Source: an uncultured Spirochaetota bacterium
Lineage (GTDB): Bacteria; Spirochaetota; Spirochaetia; Treponematales; Rectinemataceae
Length of the DNA stretch: 48,487 nucleotides
Assembly (NCBI GenBank): GCA_903821875.1
Contig: CAIJMU010000176.1
Location: 1-48,487, forward strand
Direction: 5' to 3'
Within the stretch, counting starts at the first letter, position 1, and each line of letters starts with the position of its first letter. Both the position numbers and the translations under genes were made by a program. The notes beneath the pieces were generated by a model. It saw only the letters and a list, made by a program, of their open reading frames with translations, searched no databases and was not told the DNA's origin. This document shows positions 40,013-47,305 of this stretch, piece by piece.

Positions 40013-41517
40013 GAAGCCCTCCCCTCACCTGTGCCGACATCACCGTTGGCGGCAAGGAGGAGGCTCTCCTCGCTGCATTCGCCGTAATCCATCTCCCTCG
40101 TGAAGTGCCCCTTCCGCATGATCATGACCCGGTCGGTGAGGCCCACGAGCTCGGGCAGGTCCGAGGAGATGAGGAGGACCGTGCAGCCCTGGCGGGCCAG
40201 CTTTTCGATCGAGGAGTGTATGGTCATCTTCGCGCCGATGTCCACGCCGCGCGTCGGCTCATCGAGGATGAGGACCTTGGGTTCCGAGGCCAGCCACTTG
40301 GCCAGGAGGACCTTCTGCTGGTTCCCTCCCGAAAGGTTGCCGACCGTCCTTGAGGGATCAGGCGGATAGATCGACAGCTCGCCTATGAGTGCCCTCACGC
40401 GCTGCATACCCTTCGACTTCGAAAAGACCGAGGCTGAGGAGAGCCGGTCGATGATAGCAGAGAGGATGTTGTCATCGACCGCAAGCCTGAGGGCCAGACC
40501 TTCGATCTTGCGGTCCTCGGTGAGGTAGGCGATGCCCTGTTCGAGGTGCTCAGCCATCGTGGAACCCCGGACCGGTGACCCGTCGACTTCGATGCTGCCG
40601 GCGTCGGCCCGATCGAGCCCGACCAGGACGCGTGCCAGTTCGGTACGCCCCGCCCCGGAGAGTCCGCAGATGCCGAGGATCTCGCCCCGGCGCGCCTCGA
40701 AGTCCACGTCGTGGAAGAAGCCGAAGCGTGAGAGTCCCTTGACCCTGAGCCTCGCCTCGCCGATCGTCCGCTCCTGGCGCTTGTAGAATTCCTTGACGGA
40801 GCGGCCGACCATCATCTGCACGATCTCCTCGCGCGTGACCTCTCCGATAGGTTTAGTTGCTATCTTCTTGCCGTCGCGCATGACCGTGACCCGGTCGGCG
40901 ATCTTGAAGATCTCAGGCAGGTGGTGGGAGATGTAGACGATCGCTATGCCGCGCTTCCTGAGCTGGTCGATGATCGCGAAGAGACGTTCCACCTCCTCGC
41001 GGGAAAGGGCCGAAGTCGGTTCGTCCATCACGAGGATTATGGGATCGTTGCCCAGAACCTTGGCTATCTCGACGAGCTGGGCCTCGTGCTGGCTTATGTC
41101 CTCGATGGGCAGGTCTGGATCGAGGTCGAGGCCGACTCCCTCAAGAAGGGACCTGGCCTGGCGCTTCGCAAGACGCTTGTCGAGGAAGGGACCCTTCCGT
41201 GGCAGCCGTCCAGCCAGGAGGTTCTCCGTAATGCTGATCGGCCGGGCCAGGCTGAGCTCCTGGTAGATCATCCCAATACCGAACTTTTTCGCGATGGTCG
41301 GGGTATGGAGCCTGACCTCCCTGCCCTTGACGATGATCTGGCCCTCGTAATCGTCAAAGGAGCCGGCGATCATCTTCATGAGGGTCGATTTTCCCGCCCC
41401 GTTCTCCCCGACCAGGGCGTGGACCTCCCCTGGGCGGACCTCGAAGTCTACGTCATCGACCGCTATCGTCCCGGGAAAACTCTTGCGGACTCCCTTCATC
41501 TCGAGGGCCAGCCCCAT
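40009..41517 (-). CDS. Sugar ABC transporter ATP-binding protein, two nucleotide-binding domains
   Basis: A 502-residue tandem ATPase from ATG 41517. The first domain carries G-E-N-G-A-G-K-S-T near residue 37, the Q-loop region Y-Q-E-L-S-L and Walker B L-V-M-D-E-P-T; the second has G-L-S-G-A-G-R-T-E, L-S-G-G-N-Q-Q-K and L-I-L-D-E-P-T-R-G-V-D-I-G. Start choice is uncertain: an in-frame GTG at 41532 has a better placed AGGAG, and another GTG is at 41550. It overlaps the permease by four bases. The upstream gap of 175 bases to the UroD-like gene may hold a promoter. Confidence 0.9.
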   Translation of the reverse strand: MGLALEMKGVRKSFPGTIAVDDVDFEVRPGEVHALVGENGAGKSTLMKMIAGSFDDYEGQIIVKGREVRLHTPTIAKKFGIGMIYQELSLARPISITENLLAGRLPRKGPFLDKRLAKRQARSLLEGVGLDLDPDLPIEDISQHEAQLVEIAKVLGNDPIILVMDEPTSALSREEVERLFAIIDQLRKRGIAIVYISHHLPEIFKIADRVTVMRDGKKIATKPIGEVTREEIVQMMVGRSVKEFYKRQERTIGEARLRVKGLSRFGFFHDVDFEARRGEILGICGLSGAGRTELARVLVGLDRADAGSIEVDGSPVRGSTMAEHLEQGIAYLTEDRKIEGLALRLAVDDNILSAIIDRLSSASVFSKSKGMQRVRALIGELSIYPPDPSRTVGNLSGGNQQKVLLAKWLASEPKVLILDEPTRGVDIGAKMTIHSSIEKLARQGCTVLLISSDLPELVGLTDRVMIMRKGHFTREMDYGECSEESLLLAANGDVGTGEGRAS

Positions 41518-41692
41518 CGACTCTTCGTTCACCTGCCGCTCCTGCCGCACATCGCCGATTTCCCTGCCGCGTCACTGAATCCTAGGCTCGTACCCAGCCC
41601 GGCGCAACAACAAAAAAAGACAATATGCCTATGAATATTCCGATTTGTCCAGAGGGGACCGACACCACAACAGGTCGCTACTTCCCCCCGGC
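41518..41692 (-). promoter_or_regulatory. Gap between UroD-like and ATPase genes, possible internal promoter or weak terminator
   Basis: An AT-rich patch interrupts the GC-rich sequence. On the minus strand TGGACA (41650-41645) is followed by an 18-base spacer and CATATT (41626-41621), a passable sigma-70 promoter. The same patch can fold as GACAA...AATAT/ATATTGTC and is followed by seven T residues (41618-41612), so a weak terminator is an alternative reading. Confidence 0.35.
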
Positions 41693-42940
41693 TCATGGGG
41701 TCACTCCATTCCATTCAGCAACAGCGTCGAAGAGGGCGATGACATTGGCCGCTGGTACGTCGGGGAGTATGTTGTGCACTGTGTTGAAAATATAACCACC
41801 GCCAGGCGCCAGGATTTCAAGGCGCCTCCGTACCTCGTCCCTCACCCCCTCGGGGCTTGCCTGGTTCAGCACGGTACGGTTGTCTATGCCACCGCCCCAG
41901 AAGGTGATGTCCTGGCCGAATTCGCGCTTCAGCTTCTCGGGCCCCATGTCGCGGGCGCTGGTCTGCATGGGATTGAGCACGTCGTAGCCCACCTCGATGA
42001 GGTCAGGGATCAGCTCGTGGATCGAACCGCAGGAATGGAGAAATGTCTTCATAGTGCTGTGCTTTTTAACGTAGGCTACCAGTTCCGCGTGCCGGGGTTT
42101 GAACAGACGCCGGTAGATTTCCGGCGACATGAAGGGTCCGCCCTCGTGCCCGAGGTCATCGCCGAAACGGAGGACGTCAACGATGTCGCCCACCGACTCG
42201 CAAACCTTCGCCAGCGTAGCCATGTGCGATTCCATGAGGGCGTCGAGGAGGCGGACTGCGTTTTCCTCGTCGGAGTAGATGTCCATGAGGAAGTTGTCCA
42301 GGCGGCGGATGAAGGTGCCCCACTCAAAGAGGTTGCAGCCCACGACGATCATCAGCGCACGGTCGGTCTTTGCGCGGAGGGCCAGGGTCCGCTCCCGGAG
42401 CTGCTTCCAGAAGTCGGGTTCGGAGGCATGGTCCCAGGGCGAGTGGACGAGGGCTGACCACAGGACCTTGCCCATGGCTTTTGGCAGGCCGGAATAGTCC
42501 GCGGGATAGCCGTCTTCCCAGGGGAAGCAGCGCTCGTCGTAGAAGGTGGCGCCGAAGGGCCGCTGCGCGATCAGGGTACCCTCGGCATCGTAGGCGAAAA
42601 AATCGTCGCCCTTCCGCACAGGCATGAACCAGGAAGGATAGAGGTAGGTCGATCCCTCGGGCATGGCCATCGGCGTCCAGTCGCCGGGCCTGTCGTTCCA
42701 GGCCCGGCCGATGTCCACGACATCGACACCGAAGCGGTCGAGCATCCAGTCATCAGGCTGGGCGAGCTCCTGAACGACATCGTAGACCTTCGGCCTCGTG
42801 TCGCTCTGGCCAAGGAGTTTCGCTACGCCGGAATAGGCTATGGCCGAGATGCCCGAGCTGGGGTTCGAGCCCAGATCCACCGGAACCTGGTCAGGTTGCC
42901 GGTGCTCGATGGCGGCTATCACCCGTTCCCTTGAAGTCAT
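41693..42940 (-). CDS. UroD-like methyltransferase family protein (H-x-C-G present)
   Basis: A 415-residue UroD-superfamily protein, starting T-S-R-E-R-V-I-A-A-I, with G-D-D-L-G near residue 260 and the zinc-site motif H302-S-C304-G. The late segment G-G-Y-I-F-N-T-V-H has no Cys. Its ATG overlaps the stop of the upstream UroD-like gene by four bases, so the two are made together, possibly as a heteromer. The operon order is RhaM, UroD-like, UroD-like, ATPase, permeases, binding protein, tying it to deoxysugar uptake. Reaction unknown. Confidence 0.82.
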   Translation of the reverse strand: MTSRERVIAAIEHRQPDQVPVDLGSNPSSGISAIAYSGVAKLLGQSDTRPKVYDVVQELAQPDDWMLDRFGVDVVDIGRAWNDRPGDWTPMAMPEGSTYLYPSWFMPVRKGDDFFAYDAEGTLIAQRPFGATFYDERCFPWEDGYPADYSGLPKAMGKVLWSALVHSPWDHASEPDFWKQLRERTLALRAKTDRALMIVVGCNLFEWGTFIRRLDNFLMDIYSDEENAVRLLDALMESHMATLAKVCESVGDIVDVLRFGDDLGHEGGPFMSPEIYRRLFKPRHAELVAYVKKHSTMKTFLHSCGSIHELIPDLIEVGYDVLNPMQTSARDMGPEKLKREFGQDITFWGGGIDNRTVLNQASPEGVRDEVRRRLEILAPGGGYIFNTVHNILPDVPAANVIALFDAVAEWNGVTP

Positions 42941-44124
42941 CGCACCGTACCGAGGGAGGGAATGTCATGCTTCCCGAGTTCGAGTGGGTACTTCCCGTAC
43001 TTCCTGAGGAGGTTGAGCACGAACTCGTAGCGCTCGGCCGAGACGTTGCTCGGCACCGAGTGGTCGGACTGGGGCAGGTAACCTCCACCCTTGGCCGCGT
43101 TGAGCCGCCTGAGCACGAGCTCTTCGAGCTCAGGCAGGGGTGCGTTGGCCCAGGTAATGGCGTCGATGTTGCCGCAGAAGCCCATCGTATGCCCGTACTG
43201 TTTGCGGATCTCCACTACGTCGAGTCCCGACTTGGACTCGAGGGGATTGTAGGCGTCGAGGCCCATCTCGACGAAGTCGGGAAAAATCTCGCTCGCGTTG
43301 CCGCAGCCGTGGTAGATGACCGGCAGGCCGTTTTCGTGGCAGATCGAGATCAATTCCCTGGTAATTGGCTTGAAGTGCTCCCTCCACATGTCGGGAGAGA
43401 AGAGCATGCCGTTGCGGTAGGCCACATCGCCCCAGAGGACCATGCCGTCGAGCATGCCCTCTCCTGCCTTGATCTGCGCACGGAGGTAGCTGGTCAGGAA
43501 GTCCCCGATCCGTTTGACGAAGGCGCCGAACTCATCGGGATAGAGGGCGATCCATAGGAGGACATTCTCCGAGCCTATGATGCGCCAGGCATACTCGTGG
43601 GCCTCGCAGATCGAACCGAAGACGGGAAAGTCGGCGTAGTAGGACTTCACACGGTCGATCCAGGCTGGCAGGTTCCGGCTTATAACGTCCCCGACTCCGT
43701 TGAGCTGATCGTCGCCAGATTGCGAGAAGCGGCGCTGGTCATCGGGATCGTCAAACCTGAAGGCAGCCATCTTCTCGAGGTCGTCCGTGTCGAAGTGCTC
43801 GAAATAGGGCATCTGGGTGCCGAGCTTCTTGCGGATGGTTGCCTCGAAGCCTGTCTTCAGTATTACGTCATCCTCGGTTTCCTTGATGACAGTGAAGCTC
43901 TTGATGTGCGGATCCATGTTCGGCGTGATGCAGATCCAGTCGAGGTCGTAATACCTGTAGATATCGGTGTCGGGAGGAAGGTTCTTCTCCTTCTTCCAGC
44001 GGTTGACGAAGGTCGTCCAGTAGAAATCGGAGATCGGGATGCGGTCGGCTTCCTCATGGTGGAGGGTTTTGCGCACCCTGTCGGCCTTCGCGAGGCAATT
44101 GGCTGTACGGGCTGGTTTCGTCAT
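42937..44124 (-). CDS. UroD-like methyltransferase family protein (H-x-C-G present)
   Basis: A 395-residue UroD-superfamily protein with D-R-V-R-K-T-L-H-H-E-E-A-D-R-I-P at the N-terminus, W-G-D-V-A near residue 231, the zinc-site motif H272-G-C274-G and a late G-G-Y-L-P-Q-S-D-H segment without Cys. It starts seven bases after the mutarotase stop and overlaps the next UroD-like gene by four bases. It is more like a partner than a duplicate of that protein, as their sequences differ strongly outside the motif. Methyl transfer is a family-based inference only. Confidence 0.82.
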   Translation of the reverse strand: MTKPARTANCLAKADRVRKTLHHEEADRIPISDFYWTTFVNRWKKEKNLPPDTDIYRYYDLDWICITPNMDPHIKSFTVIKETEDDVILKTGFEATIRKKLGTQMPYFEHFDTDDLEKMAAFRFDDPDDQRRFSQSGDDQLNGVGDVISRNLPAWIDRVKSYYADFPVFGSICEAHEYAWRIIGSENVLLWIALYPDEFGAFVKRIGDFLTSYLRAQIKAGEGMLDGMVLWGDVAYRNGMLFSPDMWREHFKPITRELISICHENGLPVIYHGCGNASEIFPDFVEMGLDAYNPLESKSGLDVVEIRKQYGHTMGFCGNIDAITWANAPLPELEELVLRRLNAAKGGGYLPQSDHSVPSNVSAERYEFVLNLLRKYGKYPLELGKHDIPSLGTVR

Positions 44125-44131
44125 AACTCCC

Positions 44132-44455
44132 TCAATCCTGGTGGAAGACTTCTTCCATGTCGGCCCACCACTCGCCAGCGGAGCGCGTGGGTATGGGATC
44201 CTGCATGGGCTTCATGATGGCCCACCACTCCTGCGTCTTGGGATCCTCGCCCATCTTCGCCATGTCAGAGTCGAAATTGGAGCCATGGTACTCCATGTAG
44301 GCGTAGAGGACACCGTCCTTGTGGTAGATCGAGTAGTTCTTGATGTTGCAGGCGCTGATGGTTTTTGCCACCTCGGGCCAGATGGCAGCGTGGTAGCTCT
44401 TGTAGCTTTCAAGGACTCCGGGCTTGAGGCGGATGACCTGGCCGAATCTCTTCAT
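44132..44455 (-). CDS. RhaM-family mutarotase (copy 3, possibly L-fucose mutarotase)
   Basis: A 107-residue RhaM-family protein with H22-A-A-I-W-P-E, Tyr41 in N-Y-S-I-Y and a Trp pair at 77-78, but a different middle section (Y-H-G-S-N-F-D-S-D-M) and a D-P-K-T-Q-E-W-W context. Some proteins of this family are reported as L-fucose mutarotases, and here a GH29 fucosidase is divergently encoded next door, so fucose or a methylated fucose is a reasonable guess. AAGGAGGAT gives a strong ribosome site. It is the first gene of the minus-strand UroD-like/importer operon. Confidence 0.82.
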   Translation of the reverse strand: MKRFGQVIRLKPGVLESYKSYHAAIWPEVAKTISACNIKNYSIYHKDGVLYAYMEYHGSNFDSDMAKMGEDPKTQEWWAIMKPMQDPIPTRSAGEWWADMEEVFHQD

Positions 44456-44495
44456 GTTGGGATCCTCCTTCTACAGCAGTCGATAGTGGTCTTTG

Positions 44496-44523
44496 AGACT
44501 AGCACTTCCTCAGAGAACGTCAA
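44496..44523 (-). promoter_or_regulatory. Predicted sigma-70 promoter for the 44455 operon
   Basis: On the minus strand TTGACG (44523-44518) is followed by a 16-base spacer and TAGTCT (44501-44496). Directly upstream is an A/T-rich tract (T-T-T-T-A-G-C-A-A-A-A-T-T-T-T-A-G) that resembles an UP element and contains the first of the repeated motifs described at 44523-44619. The -35 match is good, the -10 only 3 of 6. Confidence 0.4.
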
Positions 44524-44619
44524 CTAAAATTTTGCTAAAATACATAACTTCCTGCCCAATATTGCTAAATTATCGCGTCCTTCTTGCTATAAAGAGCGAA
44601 AAGCAGGCTAAATTTGCTA
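44523..44619. repeat. Cluster of helically phased GCTA(AA) repeats in the divergent control region
   Basis: TTGCTA occurs four times, at 44532, 44562, 44584 and 44614. Adding the looser copies ACTAAAAT (44523) and GGCTAAAT (44606) gives core positions 44523, 44534, 44564, 44586, 44607 and 44616, spaced 11, 30, 22, 21 and 9 bases, close to whole helical turns. The tract is strikingly AT-rich for this window. It lies between the fucosidase gene and the 44455 operon and looks like an array of activator or repressor sites. Confidence 0.6.
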
Positions 44620-44742
44620 TTCACCCCCTGGTCACGGCACCCAGCCCCCCCCCCTTGGGTCTGCAGCATCACAAGAATACGAGGAGGACTTCCACTTTCC
44701 GCACTCGCTTTACAGGAATCAGGCCCGGGCCTAAAGTGGCCC
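44620..44742 (+). promoter_or_regulatory. Leader of the fucosidase gene with a 10-C tract
   Basis: A homopolymer of ten C residues (44645-44654) lies about 90 bases before the fucosidase ATG. GAGGAGG at 44681-44687 is a strong ribosome-site sequence with no start codon at a usable distance, while the chosen ATG at 44743 has no clear ribosome site. The frame is open back to a TTG at 44614 across the C tract. Confidence 0.4.
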
Positions 44743-47262
44743 ATGTCCTACACCCCCGATCCAAATTCGCTCAGGCTCCATTCTGTCCCCGCATGGTTTA
44801 CCGAAGCCAAGTTCGGGATATTCGTCCATTGGAGCCTCTCCACCATCCCCGCCTGGGCGCCCACCGAAAAGGGTGACTTCCATGATGTAATCAGGAAGGA
44901 GGGCTTTGAGACCTATTTTCGATACAACCCCTACTCTGAATGGTACCAGAACGGCCTCCGTATGGGGGAAGGAGCTGTCTGGGAGCATCACAGGGATACC
45001 TGGGGCGCGGACTATCCTTATGCGAGCTTCAAGGAGAGTTTCAACGCGACCCTCGCTGACTGGGACCCCGAAGCCTGGGCGGAGAGCTTCAAGGCGGCCG
45101 GCGCTCGCTATGTTGTCCTCGTTACCAAGCACCACGACGGCTTCTGCCTCTGGCCCAGCGCAGTGCCCAATCCGCGCATGCCCGGTTTCCATACAACCCG
45201 CGACGTTGTAGGCGAACTCACCGAGGCGGTGCGGAAGCGCGGCATGAAAATGGGCCTCTACTATTCGGGTGCCCTCGACTGGACCTGGAGTGAGGAGCCC
45301 ATCCGCATTGCCGCTGACATGCTGACAAACGGCAACCCGAGCCAGGAATACGCTGACTATGCGGAAGCCCAGTACCGCGAACTCATCGCGCGCTACCGAC
45401 CGTCGATCCTCTGGAACGACATCGCCTATCCAGCTCATGGGCGCTACCTCAAGCTTCTCGCCGACTACTACGAAGCCGTGCCCGATGGGCTGGTCAACGA
45501 CCGCTGGATGCAGGCGAGCGACGAGTTCAGGCTCTCACTCAGGAAGCCCCTCATGCGTGCAGTGGCCGACTGGGGCGCAAAGCAGATCATGCTCAAGCCC
45601 AGGCCCTCTGATCCCGGAGTCCCCTTCGACTATTCCACGATGGAGTACCACGTCTCGGACAAGATCCTGGACCGGCACTGGGAATGCGTGAGGGGAATCG
45701 GACATTCCTTCGGCTACACGGCCAACGAGCCCGAGGCCAACTTCCTGAAGGCCACCGAGGGCATCGGTCTCCTTGCCGACGTCGTAAGTTCCAATGGCAA
45801 CCTCCTCCTCAACATCGGCCCCAAGCCGGGCGGCAGCTTCCAGGGCATCCAAAAGGACTGTATCGACGGCATGGGCGCCTGGCTTGCAGCCAATGGCGAG
45901 GCCATCTACGGTACCAGGCCCTGGACAAGACCCTCCGGCCTGACCTCGCTGGGAGGCAAGCTCCGCTTTACCTGCAAGGGTGATGACCTCTATGCCATCT
46001 TTGCGGAGGCGCCTGTTGCAGGAAGTGTGACCATCCTTGACCTCGCACTGCCGGCGGGGGCGAGGGTCACGGTCCTCGGCGCTATGCCCGCGACGCCCTC
46101 GGGGGCTGTCGCAGTCACCCAGGCAGGCCGTAACCTCACCATCGAGCTCCCCGCGTCCACGTCAGATATGCCTCTAGTACTGAAGATCGGAGGGGGAAAC
46201 GTAAAGCCACTGAAGGGGCCCCAGGCAAAGCCAGGGCAGCCTGAGGGCCAACTCAAGCGGCCCAAGAGCGATAAATCCCTCGTAGCAACAAAGATCATCG
46301 GCGCTGTCGTCGTCATCGCAATAATAATCCCCCTCCTTTCCATGACCGGCTTCAACCCCGCAACCTCGTTTTCGCTGCCCTGGGCCCTCGCCTACGCTGC
46401 CATGGTCATCCTCTCCTTCGGAGTACTCCTCAGCGTCGACACCGCTTCCCAGGTGAGGAAGGAACTGATACGCGGCGACATCGCCCCGGAGACCCGGAGA
46501 GCGCCGGGAGCCACCGAAAAGACAGCGACACGCAGCCCCTGGCGTCACGTCCTGCCAAGCGCCCTCCCCGCTTCCCTGGTTTCCACCGCAGTCGTCACCG
46601 GCTTTGTCCTCATTCTTTCCGCAGTCGGTGTCAGCGTTTCGCCCCTCGTCCTCAGCCTCATCCTGATTGTGGGCCTGTCAGTTCCAGTTGCCTTCACGCT
46701 CAGGCGCGCCCTTCCCGAAGTCGTCGCGGAGAACGAGAGCTTCCTCGCGCGGCCGGCCATGGCCACGCCTGTCCTGGGGCCTTGGTACTTCATCGCAGAA
46801 CACCTGGTCCCGCGCCTCGTCCTCATGACCGCCATCAACCTCGTGCTGGGCCTCATGATCGCCGCGGGCTATGCCGCAGCGGGACCGACCATCACGGCTT
46901 CACGCGCCCAGCAGGACTGGGGAACAACCTTCCTGATACTGATCGTGTGCTGCTTCAGCGCGGCCGGCGACTGGACAGTGGGCGACCTCTGGTCGGGCCG
47001 ACGCCCGACGACGACGCGGAAGCCCTGGCTCAACGGACTCCTTCTCTTTATTCTCCTGATAGGTATTTCCTATGCCGCAGGCTTCGTCTACCAACTCTAC
47101 CTCGACGCCTCGGGCCTCGCAGCCCTGTCGCCATGGACAGCACTGGTGCACAAGATGGTCGGCGTATGGATTTCCACAATCCTCGGACTCGTCATGGGCA
47201 TCGCGTGGACGCTGCCGCGGACTTCACGGAAGGTGGCGGCGAGGAAGGAGTTCGCGCTCTGA
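44743..47262 (+). CDS. GH29 alpha-L-fucosidase fused to a C-terminal multi-spanning membrane domain
   Basis: An 839-residue protein. Residues about 8-365 form the GH29 catalytic barrel: K-F-G-I-F-V-H-W at 23-30, T-K-H-H-D-G-F at 128-134, and Asp226 in I-L-W-N-D-I as the probable nucleophile; N-L-L-L-N-I-G-P at 353-360 closes the domain. A beta-rich module follows to about 482. There is no signal peptide. After a Lys/Pro/Gly linker (about 485-512) come about eight hydrophobic segments (near 515-533, 545-565, 605-630, 632-652, 691-713, 727-742, 763-785, 804-824). I know of no standard fucosidase with such a tail. It would release L-fucose from oligosaccharides, probably at the inner membrane face. 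The start codon is uncertain but ATG 44743 fits the domain. Confidence 0.88.
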   Translation: MSYTPDPNSLRLHSVPAWFTEAKFGIFVHWSLSTIPAWAPTEKGDFHDVIRKEGFETYFRYNPYSEWYQNGLRMGEGAVWEHHRDTWGADYPYASFKESFNATLADWDPEAWAESFKAAGARYVVLVTKHHDGFCLWPSAVPNPRMPGFHTTRDVVGELTEAVRKRGMKMGLYYSGALDWTWSEEPIRIAADMLTNGNPSQEYADYAEAQYRELIARYRPSILWNDIAYPAHGRYLKLLADYYEAVPDGLVNDRWMQASDEFRLSLRKPLMRAVADWGAKQIMLKPRPSDPGVPFDYSTMEYHVSDKILDRHWECVRGIGHSFGYTANEPEANFLKATEGIGLLADVVSSNGNLLLNIGPKPGGSFQGIQKDCIDGMGAWLAANGEAIYGTRPWTRPSGLTSLGGKLRFTCKGDDLYAIFAEAPVAGSVTILDLALPAGARVTVLGAMPATPSGAVAVTQAGRNLTIELPASTSDMPLVLKIGGGNVKPLKGPQAKPGQPEGQLKRPKSDKSLVATKIIGAVVVIAIIIPLLSMTGFNPATSFSLPWALAYAAMVILSFGVLLSVDTASQVRKELIRGDIAPETRRAPGATEKTATRSPWRHVLPSALPASLVSTAVVTGFVLILSAVGVSVSPLVLSLILIVGLSVPVAFTLRRALPEVVAENESFLARPAMATPVLGPWYFIAEHLVPRLVLMTAINLVLGLMIAAGYAAAGPTITASRAQQDWGTTFLILIVCCFSAAGDWTVGDLWSGRRPTTTRKPWLNGLLLFILLIGISYAAGFVYQLYLDASGLAALSPWTALVHKMVGVWISTILGLVMGIAWTLPRTSRKVAARKEFAL

Positions 47263-47305
47263 TGAGCGGGGTCGGATGCAGCGGGGAGTCAGCACCCTTA
47301 AACCG

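Noticed and set aside
9817-44124. UroD-like genes as haem biosynthesis enzymes (HemE)
   Set aside because: Lengths, H-x-C-G motifs, the corrinoid fusion and the sugar-transport context differ from HemE, and no other haem gene is present.
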